Of a stretch of 64,000 nucleotides of DNA, positions 37,041 through 44,808 are shown piece by piece (positions within the stretch are counted from its first letter, which is position 1; the number at the start of each line of letters is the position of its first letter). The notes below the pieces were generated by a model, which was not told the origin of the DNA, ran no database searches, and saw nothing but the letters and a program-made list of their open reading frames with translations. The DNA lies in NCBI RefSeq assembly GCF_024586915.1, contig NZ_JANBVS010000001.1, positions 1 through 64,000 of the forward strand. The letters run 5' to 3'. Source of the stretch: Bradyrhizobium sp. SRS-191 (GTDB lineage: Bacteria > Pseudomonadota > Alphaproteobacteria > Rhizobiales > Xanthobacteraceae). Position numbers and translations under genes: made by a program.

Positions 37041-37142
37041 GGGGCACGCTGCCTCACGGACGCTTTGTCTCAATTGCACCTGATATCCAGAGGGCTATAG
37101 TTCCCAACCGTTGGGGGCAGGCACTCTTTCACGGAGTTGGCT

Positions 37143-37370
37143 ATGACCGCGTTGAATACAGGGCTCGATCCGGGCCGGGCTTCGTTGGCCGGAGCCAGGG
37201 GTGATCGGAGCGGCGAGCGGCCGGACGGTCCGGCACAGACGCCGATGTCGCAGCAGAGCGCCTTCGGCTGTCAGGGCTACGACATCCACCCGCAGGAGTT
37301 CGTCCGTCTGTCGGGCTGCCAGGAGCGCGCGCTGCGCCGCGAGAAGAAGCGCGCGTTGATTTTGAGTTGA
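37143..37370 (+). CDS. Small protein of unknown function
   Basis: A 75-residue protein, Gly/Ala/Arg-rich in its first half and more ordered in the second (GCQGYDIHPQEFVRLSGC, with two Cys). GGAG lies six bases before the ATG. No membrane segment. Function unknown. Confidence 0.6.
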   Translation: MTALNTGLDPGRASLAGARGDRSGERPDGPAQTPMSQQSAFGCQGYDIHPQEFVRLSGCQERALRREKKRALILS

Positions 37371-37491
37371 GAGCCGTCGGTGCTCAATCTCAGAATCCCG
37401 ACCCGCCGATGAGCGAGCGGGTAACCCTGATTGCGTGCGGTGCCCGGCAGACGTGCAGTTTCGTCTGTCGCCTCGCTTTGCGCATCCTCCG

Positions 37492-37507
37492 TTAAGTCAT
37501 CATTAAC
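37492..37507 (+). promoter_or_regulatory. CtrA-type binding site
   Basis: TTAA-GTCATCA-TTAAC matches the full CtrA consensus TTAA-N7-TTAAC. It precedes a non-coding stretch ending in an intrinsic terminator on the same strand, with CATACT at 37529-37534 as a possible -10 element. Confidence 0.55.
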
Positions 37508-37540
37508 CAGGCCGCGCGACCCTGTTCGCATACTCCCCCA

Positions 37541-37617
37541 GGAGTGCGACGGAACCGGACGGCCGGAGCCGGCAGTCGCGACAAGAGGCCGGCGGCGTAA
37601 CGCCCGCCGGCCTTTTT
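37541..37617 (+). ncRNA. Candidate small RNA
   Basis: A gene-free interval lies between the CtrA-type site and an intrinsic terminator. It is GC-rich and can fold. The 5' end is a guess from the CATACT element. No reading frame with a start and ribosome site is visible. A hairpin-forming stretch, CGCATACTCC with GGAGTGCG, straddles the guessed start (37528-37548), so the RNA may begin a little earlier. Confidence 0.4.
37587..37617 (+). terminator. Intrinsic terminator
   Basis: GGCCGGCGG at 37587-37595 pairs with CCGCCGGCC at 37604-37612, followed by TTTTT. It faces plus-strand transcripts. The nearest upstream plus gene ends 216 bases earlier. Confidence 0.85.
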
Positions 37618-37657
37618 GCGTCGGCTGCGCTGCGAAGGCTGCTTCCACGTCGCTTGC

Positions 37658-38410
37658 TCAGTTGCGCCGCGCCAGCGAGCGCAGGAAGCCCTGGTATTCC
37701 TCGTTCAGCTCCATGTCGACGGCCGGCGCGAGCTTCAGCAGCACATTGGCAATGAACGCCTGGTCGTTGCGCTGCTCCTCCAGCACCTCGCGCAGCACCG
37801 GGACGTTGTCCTCGATGTGATGCAGGAATGCGACGCCCTTGTCGGCGGTCTCGGTCCAGCGTGCCCGCGTCCATTTCGCCAGCGGATACATGATCTCATG
37901 GATGAAGTTGGATTTGCGCGCCTTCTCGAAGAAGCGCAGGCCCGCGCTCCAATATTCCTTGGCGCGCAGCGGGGGCGGCGGCAGATCGCCCGCGAGCATC
38001 TTCTTGCCGGCCTGGCCGACGAAATCATCCAGCGTGGTCGGCGCATCGATCGTGGTTCGGAAGTGCCAGAGCGCGAACGAGCCGGGAAAATCCTGGCCCA
38101 TCTGGTCGAGCAGGGCGGTCTCCACCTTGTCGACCGCAGCCTTGTCGCCCTTCAATGCCGCCGTCATCGCGAACGCAAACAGCGCGTCGTTGCCGACCTC
38201 GTGCACGCCGCCCGTCTTGAGCTGCGCGGGCGATAAAGCCGGTGTCTTGCCGTCCGCGGGCACAGTGGCCTCGCCGCTGCGCTGGGCCTTGATGAAGGCG
38301 GTGATCTCGAGCCAGCCCATCAGATGGGCGATGAAGGCATCGGGATCGACATGGACGATGGCGAGGTTGAGCGGCTCCTTGCGTGTCCTCAGCTCCGTCA
38401 TGTCGGTCAT
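37658..38410 (-). CDS. Conserved-looking protein of unknown function
   Basis: A 250-residue soluble protein, mostly helical by composition, with no signal peptide or membrane segment. Notable segments are NDALFAFAMTAALKGD near residue 93, FALWHFRTTIDAPTT near residue 132, and IHEIMYPLAKWTRARW near residue 190. I do not recognise the family. Coding character is good, with no competing frame. Confidence 0.7.
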   Translation of the reverse strand: MTDMTELRTRKEPLNLAIVHVDPDAFIAHLMGWLEITAFIKAQRSGEATVPADGKTPALSPAQLKTGGVHEVGNDALFAFAMTAALKGDKAAVDKVETALLDQMGQDFPGSFALWHFRTTIDAPTTLDDFVGQAGKKMLAGDLPPPPLRAKEYWSAGLRFFEKARKSNFIHEIMYPLAKWTRARWTETADKGVAFLHHIEDNVPVLREVLEEQRNDQAFIANVLLKLAPAVDMELNEEYQGFLRSLARRN

Positions 38411-38617
38411 GTCGCACTCCGCCGCCGCTGCCCGCTGCCGCGACGGTCGTCCTGTCGCGTTTGCGACAGGACGACGCGTCCAGCGAGATCTCGACAGCGA
38501 GGCAGCAAGAAGGGTGCCATCGTCTTGCGGCGCGCGTCGAGACGAAGCGCAGCGGAACGAGTCTTGCTCCGGCCGTCATCTGCAATCACCGCGACACACG
38601 ACGGAGAAGGCCCGCGC

Positions 38618-38950
38618 ATGTTCACCCGCGTCTGCAAGGCCGACACGATCGACGAAGGCGGGATGCGCCTCGTCATCGCCGATGCCCAGCTCATCATTCT
38701 CGCCTGGCCCGACAATGGAGAGCTCAAGGCGTTCCAGGGCGTATGCCCGCACACGGCGGCGCCGATGGAGGAGGCCGGCTTCGACGGTCGCGTGCTGAGC
38801 TGCCCCGTGCACAACTGGACGTGGGACGCCCTGACGGGCGAGCCGTTGCATCCGCCCGAGAGCGCGTTGGCCGAGTATCCGGTCAAGGTCGAGGACGGCG
38901 TGGTCTATATCGACACTGCGGGGATCTCGCCGCTGTTTGCGGCGCGTTGA
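38618..38950 (+). CDS. Rieske [2Fe-2S] domain protein
   Basis: A 110-residue ferredoxin-like protein. The Rieske motif C-x-H-x(n)-C-x2-H is intact: VCPHTAAPM near residue 43 and LSCPVHNWTWD near residue 62. It is short and soluble, so more like an oxygenase ferredoxin than the bc1 subunit. No partner oxygenase lies next to it. ATG at 38618 begins just before the conserved fold. Confidence 0.87.
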   Translation: MFTRVCKADTIDEGGMRLVIADAQLIILAWPDNGELKAFQGVCPHTAAPMEEAGFDGRVLSCPVHNWTWDALTGEPLHPPESALAEYPVKVEDGVVYIDTAGISPLFAAR

Positions 38951-39169
38951 GCATGGCGTGACGGGACCGGTAAAGACGCTCACGGGCGGCTTGCCCGGGC
39001 GGGCAAACGCCTCTATACGTTCGCCGCGCGCGGCACGGAATCACCTTTGGCGGTTCAGCCGACCTCGCAGATCACAGCCACAAGCTGCTGTTTTGTTGAC
39101 GGTTTTTCCTTGAGCGTGCAAACGGCGGTGGCGCCGGGGACTGGGTGTCTCCGTCACATCGTACGTCTT

Positions 39170-39241
39170 GCTCCCTTCGTCTATCGGTTAGGACGCCACC
39201 CTTTCACGGTGGAGAGAGCGGTTCGATTCCGCTAGGGAGCG
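39170..39241 (+). tRNA. tRNA-Glu (TTC anticodon)
   Basis: A complete cloverleaf. The acceptor GCTCCCT pairs with AGGGAGC, the D arm is GTC-ATCGGTTAG-GAC, the anticodon stem is CCACC/GGTGG around CTTTCAC with anticodon TTC, and the T arm is AGCGG-TTCGATT-CCGCT. Discriminator G is followed by an encoded CCA (39242-39244). Confidence 0.96.
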
Positions 39242-39402
39242 CCACTCGGCGTCTGTCTTTCTCACCCCTCCGAATACCATCCCCGCCATCGACATTGCCG
39301 GTCGATGGCCTGCTGTGTCGACGCAGCGCAGCTGCTCTTCGATCCGGTCAACCGTCCATTAGGGTCCTTGCCGTACTGCAGCGGGCGAGCAGGAGCAGGA
39401 AG

Positions 39403-39660
39403 ATGGCCGCACCCAAGAAGCGGGAAGCCCGCAAGTCGATGAAGCAGCCGGCGTGGATCACGCTGGAAGGCGGATTCGCGGTGCGTCACTGCCTGGTCCA
39501 GGACATCTCCAGCGCCGGCGCCAAGTTGACCCTGGAAGATGCGGCGGCGCTGCCCGCCACGATCCGGCTCGCTTTCGCCCGGGACGCGCGCACCGGCCGC
39601 CTGTGCCAGGTGGTCTGGCGCCGCGGCGCCTCGGTCGGCGTCAAGTTCATCGGCAAATAG
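39403..39660 (+). CDS. PilZ-domain protein
   Basis: An 85-residue protein resembling a PilZ domain, the cyclic-di-GMP-binding fold. The second motif appears as VQDISSAGAKLTL near residue 36 (consensus DxSxxG) and a closing VVWRRGASVGVKF near residue 72. The N-terminal RxxxR motif is not clean (KKREARKSMK), so nucleotide binding is uncertain. AGGAGC and AGGAAG lie just upstream of the ATG. Confidence 0.75.
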   Translation: MAAPKKREARKSMKQPAWITLEGGFAVRHCLVQDISSAGAKLTLEDAAALPATIRLAFARDARTGRLCQVVWRRGASVGVKFIGK

Positions 39661-39707
39661 CGCCTCGCGCCATCGCGTCCCGGCGACATCGGCGCTATCA
39701 AGCTGAC

Positions 39708-39962
39708 ATGTGCAGGTCTTTCCTTCTCGGCGCGATCGTGTGGCTGGCCATCGCGACCGTCGCATCCGCCGGCTCGCCGGGCTCATCGCTGTTGGAACCG
39801 AAGGCGGCTGCACCCAGCAAGCCTGTAGCTCGCCCTGGCGCCGTCACCAGCAATCCCTGCGCGTCCTACGGCGCGAACTTCGTCCGCGTCGAAGGCACGG
39901 ACACCTGCGTGAAGGTCGGCGGGGCGCTGCGCCTCGAGACAGGCACGTCCGTCGGGCGCTGA
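39708..39962 (+). CDS. Small exported protein resembling a porin N-terminus
   Basis: An 84-residue protein with a signal peptide (residues 1-21, ending ASA). Its mature end, with CASYGANFVRVEGTDTCVKV and then GGALRLE, looks like the first strands of alphaproteobacterial porins of the porin_2 family, where two Cys flank this segment. The barrel that should follow is absent. It could be a degenerate porin or a small protein built from the porin N-terminal plug. Confidence 0.65.
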   Translation: MCRSFLLGAIVWLAIATVASAGSPGSSLLEPKAAAPSKPVARPGAVTSNPCASYGANFVRVEGTDTCVKVGGALRLETGTSVGR

Positions 39963-39967
39963 CGGCC

Positions 39968-40609
39968 TTACGACAGCGGCGGCGCGACGTGGCGGATGAA
40001 GGCCGGCCGTTGCGCGATGCGTTCGTACCAGCGGGTCAGGTTCGGCAGCTCCGGCTTCTCGACGCCCTCGACGCCGAACCAGCGCCGCGCGTAGGCGCCG
40101 AGCGCGAGGTCCGCGAGCGTGAAGCTCTCCGCTTCGACATGGCTGCGCGTGGCCAGATGCGCGTCGAGGACGCGCCACATCGTCGCGGCCTCGTCGGCGG
40201 CCTTTTGCAGTGCGATCATGTCGCGCTGCGCGGGCGGGGTGCGCACCAAGCCCCAAAATAGCGGGCGCTCGGTCGGCTGCACCGTCGATAGCGTCCAGTC
40301 GAGCCAGCGCTCGATTGCGGCGCGGTGACGCGGCTGCGCGGGATAGAGCAGGGTGTCACCGCCATAGGCCAGGCAGAGATAGCGCATGATCGCATTGCTC
40401 TCCCACAGCACGAAATCACCGTCGACCAGCGTCGGGATGCGGCCGTTGGGATTCATCGCGAGATAGTCCGCCTCGTTGTTGCGGCCGAACTGCATGCCGG
40501 CATCGATGCGCTCGTAGTCGAGATCGAGCTCGGCGAGACACCACAGCACCTTCTGCACGTTGACCGAATTGATGCGGCCCCAGATCGTCAATTGCGTCGC
40601 GGTGGGCAC
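39968..40609 (-). CDS. Glutathione S-transferase family protein
   Basis: A 213-residue enzyme with an N-terminal thioredoxin-like domain (WGRINSVNVQKVLWCLAELDLD; the glutathione-contact segment is NPNGRIPTLVD, then ESNAIMRYL) and a C-terminal all-helical domain. It probably conjugates glutathione to electrophiles. Convergent with the porin-like gene. Confidence 0.9.
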   Translation of the reverse strand: MPTATQLTIWGRINSVNVQKVLWCLAELDLDYERIDAGMQFGRNNEADYLAMNPNGRIPTLVDGDFVLWESNAIMRYLCLAYGGDTLLYPAQPRHRAAIERWLDWTLSTVQPTERPLFWGLVRTPPAQRDMIALQKAADEAATMWRVLDAHLATRSHVEAESFTLADLALGAYARRWFGVEGVEKPELPNLTRWYERIAQRPAFIRHVAPPLS

Positions 40610-40658
40610 GTGCGGCTCCTGTGTTTTTTCTGCTGATCGTCATAGCGCATCTCACGCA

Positions 40659-40685
40659 AAAAGCCCCGCTTTTGGCGGGGCTTTT
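40659..40685. terminator. Bidirectional intrinsic terminator
   Basis: AAAAGCCCCGC at 40659-40669 pairs with GCGGGGCTTTT at 40675-40685 around a five-base loop. T-runs lie at the 3' side on both strands. It sits between the GST gene start region and the small membrane protein gene, which it would terminate on the minus strand. Confidence 0.85.
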
Positions 40686-40732
40686 CGGTTGAACGCGTCG
40701 CGCGCGATCAGTCTCTCAGTCGTTCCCGGCCA

Positions 40733-40813
40733 TCAGCGGCCGAAGAACAGCCACAGCAGAATGATCACCGGGATCGGCACGCCCAACAACCACAGTAGAA
40801 TTCCTCGACCCAT
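40733..40813 (-). CDS. 26-residue hydrophobic membrane peptide
   Basis: A 26-codon gene starting MGRGILLWLLG and ending LWLFFGR, so almost one membrane helix with Arg at both ends. GAGGAGG stands six bases before the ATG, and a strong terminator follows 48 bases after the stop. I recall very similar peptides in other Bradyrhizobium-type genomes. Function unknown. Confidence 0.75.
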   Translation of the reverse strand: MGRGILLWLLGVPIPVIILLWLFFGR

Positions 40814-40905
40814 CTCGGCCTCCTCGTATCCTCACCGTCAATCGGAGCGACAACGCGAGGGTGGCCTCGATGTTCCGGACCTGTGTGCGGACGATTGCGA
40901 TGTGC

Positions 40906-41358
40906 CTACCAGTGGCCGGTGTTCGGCATCGACAGCCACGGCTCGGCCGGCGCCTTCGGCTCGCCCTTCTGCAGCAGCTCGATCGAGTGCAGGTCGGGCG
41001 AGCGGACGAAGGCCATGTTGCCGTCGCGCGGCGGCCGGTTGATGGTGACGCCGAGCTTCATCAGCCGATCGCAGGTGGCATAGATGTCGTCGACCTCATA
41101 GGCGAGATGGCCGAAGAAGCGATCCTCGCCGTATTTCTCCTCGTCCCAATTGTAGGTCAGCTCGACCAGCGGCGCGCCGCGCGTCGAGGGCAGGCTCTTC
41201 AGCAGGTGTTCATCTTCGGGTGCGCAGAGAAACACCAGGGTGAAGCGGCCCTTGTCATTGTCGATCCGGCGCACCTCCTTGAGGCCGAGCGCATCGGAAT
41301 AGAACTTAAGCGCGACGTCGAGATTGCGCACGCGCAGCATGGTGTGGAGATAACGCAT
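40906..41358 (-). CDS. gloA: Lactoylglutathione lyase (glyoxalase I), VOC family
   Basis: Converts the methylglyoxal-glutathione hemithioacetal to S-lactoylglutathione; 150 residues. The four metal ligands fit the family: His5 in RYLHTMLRV, Glu in LVELTYNW near residue 67, His in FGHLAYEV near residue 84, and Glu in HSIELLQ near residue 127. Cytosolic detoxification enzyme. Confidence 0.92.
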   Translation of the reverse strand: MRYLHTMLRVRNLDVALKFYSDALGLKEVRRIDNDKGRFTLVFLCAPEDEHLLKSLPSTRGAPLVELTYNWDEEKYGEDRFFGHLAYEVDDIYATCDRLMKLGVTINRPPRDGNMAFVRSPDLHSIELLQKGEPKAPAEPWLSMPNTGHW

Positions 41359-41938
41359 CGTTCCTGGTCTCCCTGAGCTTGAAGCGGTTGTTCAACGGCC
41401 GCCTGCGGATGCCGATCCATAGCAGCAATCGCCTCGTTTGCGCATCACGCCCGGGCCTTCGGTAACGCCGGCTCGCGCGGAATTGTGGGGCGCGCGACGA
41501 CGCTGCGGTCGGGTCGGAAGGCTGCGAATCGCTGTTTTCAGCCGTGATTCGGAGCGCGGGCGAACGCGCGCCATGCGGGCGTATACGGGTTTTTCAGCGC
41601 TTTTTGCAGGTGATGTGCGACCAAAATCACGCAGCAGCATCGAAAATGCCTGGAAATATAGGGGAAAATGAATCGCATGCTCCATTCGATCGGCATCGCA
41701 GCTTGACTTCTCCGCGCTCCGTTGGAATTTTGGCGCCGCTGTGGGTGCTTCGGGGCCCCTTGAAATGCAGGAGAATCCCGAAAATCGCGGGGTGCTACAC
41801 CACCAGACGACTGAAGTCCCGGCTGTGCAATGCAGCCAGAAAACCCCGACCAGTCTGCGCAGCAATGCGCTGATAGCCGCGCAGTCGTCACGTCATTCAT
41901 CTGTACCAATCGCCCGGTACCAATCACAAGGAGATACG
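41359..41938. other. Intergenic stretch between gloA and the HU gene
   Basis: No supported gene. Part of it (about 41580-41760) is less GC-rich than its surroundings, with A-rich tracts and TTGACT at 41703-41708 as a possible -35 element for the HU gene. I see no convincing operator. Confidence 0.5.
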
Positions 41939-42241
41939 ATGGCTACCCAACTGTCCAAGTCGCAACTGATCGAGAAGATTGCGACCACCACCGAGCTGTC
42001 CAAGCGTGACGTCAAGAACGTCATGGAGACGCTCACCGACGTCGGCCACAAGGAGCTGAAGAAGAACGGCGTGTTCCTGGTGCCGGGCTTCGCCAAGTTC
42101 GTCGTCGTCAAGAAGCCGGCCGTCAAGGCGCGCAAGGGCACCAACCCCTTCACCGGCGAAGAGATGATGTTCAAGGCCAAGCCGGCCCGCAAGATCGTGC
42201 GCGCCCGCCCGGTCAAGGCCGCCAAGGACGCGGTCGCCTGA
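41939..42241 (+). CDS. HU-family DNA-binding protein
   Basis: A 100-residue nucleoid-associated protein that binds and bends DNA. The HU/IHF signature runs from FLVPGFAKFVVVKKPAVKAR to GTNPFTGEEMMFKAKPA. The C-terminus carries a short Lys/Ala/Arg extension beyond the usual 90 residues. AAGGAG precedes the ATG by six bases, and a strong terminator follows. Confidence 0.95.
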   Translation: MATQLSKSQLIEKIATTTELSKRDVKNVMETLTDVGHKELKKNGVFLVPGFAKFVVVKKPAVKARKGTNPFTGEEMMFKAKPARKIVRARPVKAAKDAVA

Positions 42242-42271
42242 TCAGACTTCGTCAGTCGTGATCGCGATCAG

Positions 42272-42297
42272 AGGCCCCCTGCAAAGGGGGCCTTTTT
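42272..42297 (+). terminator. Intrinsic terminator of the HU gene
   Basis: AGGCCCCCT (42272-42280) pairs with AGGGGGCCT (42285-42293) around GCAA, then TTTT. It is 30 bases after the HU stop. Confidence 0.92.
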
Positions 42298-42683
42298 CGT
42301 TGCTGCATGTCGGTGTGTTGTGCCCTGACGCGCCGCCGTGCGGCCGCTTCGGCGCGGAAACGACAGTAGCGCCAGCGCGACGGAATATCTTCGTCGCGTG
42401 GCGCCACCCTCGAACACTGGGCCCTGAAATCCCCAGTACTGATGTGTCTCGGCTCCCGGTGAAAAGGTTCAAGGCCGACGCGAGAACGGCTCGGTGAGCC
42501 GCAGGGGGGCGCAGGCAGGCCGCCGGGACACGGCATCCCGAGCTGCCCGGCTCAGGAGAGCCCCCTGATGACGACGACCGCGATATTGCGCAGCAAGCCA
42601 TTGAACTCGGGGCTTCAGATCGAACGAGACGGGCTGTGGATATGCTGCGGATGACCTGTGGAGAGCCTGTGGGACCCGCGGCT
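42298..42683. other. Intergenic stretch without a supported gene
   Basis: Open frames exist, but none has a convincing start and ribosome site. Nothing else seen. Confidence 0.5.
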
Positions 42684-42833
42684 TCATAGGCGATCCGGAC
42701 CAGCTGGGCCCGTTTCGATGCCGCGCACGTCCAGTCCTGTGACGGATGTCTCCGCTCCGTGGTGACGCGAGGCGATCAGGACGAAGCCGCCATAGCCGAT
42801 GATGTTGAACAGAAGTTCCAGCCAGGATGCCAT
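42684..42833 (-). CDS. Possible small membrane protein (49 residues)
   Basis: The frame opens MASWLELLFNIIGYGGFVLIAS, written here only to show one hydrophobic helix at residues 4-21, followed by a polar tail. The upstream AAGGTGG is a weak, distant ribosome site. It is divergent from the Tyr/Gly-rich exported protein gene. May be a real short gene; function unknown. Confidence 0.4.
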   Translation of the reverse strand: MASWLELLFNIIGYGGFVLIASRHHGAETSVTGLDVRGIETGPAGPDRL

Positions 42834-42979
42834 GACCGATCCACCTTGATCGGGAATGAACGTCCTCGGCTACCGGCGGTTCCGCTGCTCTGGGTCGCGC
42901 CTCTTGGTCGAGCTTCGCCTGCAACCAATTCGCCGGCGTCTGCGTTGTTTGGACGCATCGGAATTGGAGGATATTGACC

Positions 42980-43264
42980 ATGACAAAGACTTTGGCTGTT
43001 CTGGCCACCGCAGGCGCCATTGCCGCCACCGCGCTGGCCGTCCCCGCGCCGGCTGAGGCGCGCGGCCTTGGACCGGGCCTCGCATTCGGCCTCGCCGCGG
43101 GAGCATTGACGGCTGGCGCCATCGCGTCCTCGCATCCCTACTACTATGGTCCGGGCTACGGCTATTACGACTACGGTCCGCGCTACGCCTATGGGCCGGG
43201 GCCGTATGCCTATTACGGCGGGCCCTACTATCACCGCCACCATTACTGGCGCCATCACTGGTAA
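42980..43264 (+). CDS. Exported Gly/Tyr/His-rich small protein
   Basis: A 94-residue protein with a signal peptide (residues 1-28, ending AEA), a Gly/Ala segment and a C-terminal half of Tyr, Gly, Pro and His (YYYGPGYGYYDY, then a His/Trp end). GGAGG precedes the ATG by nine bases. Such proteins are common in rhizobial envelopes, some perhaps metal-binding through His. Function unknown. Confidence 0.75.
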   Translation: MTKTLAVLATAGAIAATALAVPAPAEARGLGPGLAFGLAAGALTAGAIASSHPYYYGPGYGYYDYGPRYAYGPGPYAYYGGPYYHRHHYWRHHW

Positions 43265-43288
43265 GAGCGCGCCAGACCAAAGAAGAAG

Positions 43289-43319
43289 AGCCCGGACGGC
43301 AGGCGCCTCCGGGCTTTTC
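43289..43319. terminator. Bidirectional intrinsic terminator
   Basis: AGCCCGGA (43289-43296) pairs with TCCGGGCT (43308-43315), followed by TTT on the plus strand; on the minus strand the stem is followed by CTTCTTCTTT. It serves the two convergent genes on either side. Confidence 0.75.
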
Positions 43320-43340
43320 TTCGTGTTGCGGAATACGTCT

Positions 43341-43505
43341 CTATTCCGCGGCTTCGCCGCGCTTTGCCTTCCGCCAGGCCTCCCGCGCGAACTGCTCGCG
43401 CTCGCGCGCGAACCTGTCCTGGGTCGACTTGAATTGCGCAATCCTGGCCGTGATCTCGGCACGCTCCTGAGTGCGCCGATCGTCCTGCGTCTGGTTCTGT
43501 CCCAC
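43341..43505 (-). CDS. Small charged helical protein (54 residues)
   Basis: A GTG-started frame with AGAGGA five bases upstream. The product is almost all charged or Gln/Ala residues, probably one long helix or coiled coil (QERAEITARIAQFKSTQDRF). It is convergent with the Tyr-rich gene and shares its terminator. Function unknown. Confidence 0.6.
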   Translation of the reverse strand: MGQNQTQDDRRTQERAEITARIAQFKSTQDRFAREREQFAREAWRKAKRGEAAE

Positions 43506-43823
43506 GGATCCTCTCTGCTCCGGTCGCTATCCGGCGAGTCCAGCCATGAGACGCGTGACAAACTTCCTGGCGAATCGCTGGCGCGATGTGGATGTCCGAT
43601 TGAGGCGTGATTGCGGAGGGACACGCCCCGGACGATATGATGCACGGGTTTTGCTGAGGGGGACGGCGGCAAGGCACTGGCATCTGTTCTGTCGGCGGTA
43701 GAGACGCTCGCCAGGGACTCGTCTCGCTTGCAGCGCGAACCGCACGGTTCCGACTGATGCAGGATTGACTCAGTGTCGTCGGCGGCAGGCCATGACATGG
43801 TAGGAGAGGAAGCGAATGATCCG
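43506..43823. other. Intergenic stretch without a supported gene
   Basis: A 51-codon Arg-rich plus-strand frame beginning at 43545 has no ribosome site and is probably not a gene. I see no other signal. Confidence 0.45.
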
Positions 43824-44612
43824 ATGTGTGACGCGCGGGAGCCGCCGCTGATGATTGCATCCGATCTGCAGGATGGCGTGAACCGGCTTGGCGACATGAT
43901 CGCCGCCGCACGCGTGATCGTGCCATTCACCGGGGCGGGTATTTCGACAGAGGCCGGCATTCCCGATTTCCGCTCCCCGGGCGGGCTGTGGACGCGTAAC
44001 CGGCCGATCCATTTCGAGGAGTTCGTCGCCAGCCAGGACGCCCGCGACGAAGCTTGGCGCCGGCGCTTTGCGATGCAGGACACGTTTGCCGCGGCGCGGC
44101 CGGCCCGCGGTCACCGTGCGCTTGCGACGCTGTACAGGGCGGGAAAGATTCCCGCCGTCATCACCCAGAACATCGACAACCTGCACCAGGACTCAGGCTT
44201 CGCCGCCGATCACGTCATCGAGCTGCATGGCAACACCACCTATGCGCGCTGCATCGGATGTGGGCAGCGCTATGAGCTCGATTGGGTGCAGCAGCGGTTC
44301 ATCGCCGAGGGCGCCGCACCGGATTGTCCTGAATGCGCCGAGCCGGTGAAGACGGCGACGGTCTCGTTCGGTCAGGCGATGCCGGACAATGAGATGCAGC
44401 GCGCGACCGAGCTCGCGCAGCATTGCGATCTGTTTCTCGCCATCGGCTCATCGCTGGTTGTATGGCCGGCGGCCGGCTTTCCATTGATGGCAAAGCAGGC
44501 GGGTGCACGACTCGTGATCATCAACCGGGAACCGACCGAACAGAACGACGTTGCCGACCTCGTCATCCACCACGACATCGGCGAAGTGCTCGGTTCGTTC
44601 GTCCGTAATTGA
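43824..44612 (+). CDS. cobB: NAD-dependent protein deacylase (sirtuin, CobB type)
   Basis: Removes acetyl or acyl groups from protein lysines using NAD. Motifs in order: FTGAGISTEAGIPDFRSPGG near residue 36, TQNIDNLHQDSG near residue 115, catalytic His in IELHGNTTYARC near residue 136, and a zinc ribbon with CIGCG and CPECA. The start is uncertain: 43824 (262 residues) follows an AGGAGAGGAAG stretch; 43773, 43797 and 43851 are other in-frame starts. Confidence 0.92.
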   Translation: MCDAREPPLMIASDLQDGVNRLGDMIAAARVIVPFTGAGISTEAGIPDFRSPGGLWTRNRPIHFEEFVASQDARDEAWRRRFAMQDTFAAARPARGHRALATLYRAGKIPAVITQNIDNLHQDSGFAADHVIELHGNTTYARCIGCGQRYELDWVQQRFIAEGAAPDCPECAEPVKTATVSFGQAMPDNEMQRATELAQHCDLFLAIGSSLVVWPAAGFPLMAKQAGARLVIINREPTEQNDVADLVIHHDIGEVLGSFVRN

Positions 44613-44808
44613 ACGGAAATTGATGCATTTTTGTCGGCAAGTCTGTTCATATGCCTCACTGAATCCGATTTTTGTCTATGCGCGGCACGAGGGAATGTTA
44701 TCTTTGATTCGAGAGATTCGCGTGAATCGTCTTGGGTATAAGTGATGAGCACGCGCAGATGCCGTTGCAGGGGTGGCGGCTCACAATTCATCTGTGAGGT
44801 CCGGGGTT

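Noticed and set aside
42490..42689. Plus-strand frame ending near 42689 with a protein-like tail
   Set aside because: No start codon with a ribosome site between the upstream stop and the tail; GC-rich non-coding DNA often gives such frames.
43545..43701. 51-codon Arg-rich plus-strand frame
   Set aside because: No ribosome binding site and no recognisable pattern.
44715..44728. GATTC-GCGT-GAATC dyad before the cold shock gene
   Set aside because: Short arms and no well-spaced promoter elements; not enough to call an operator or thermosensor.
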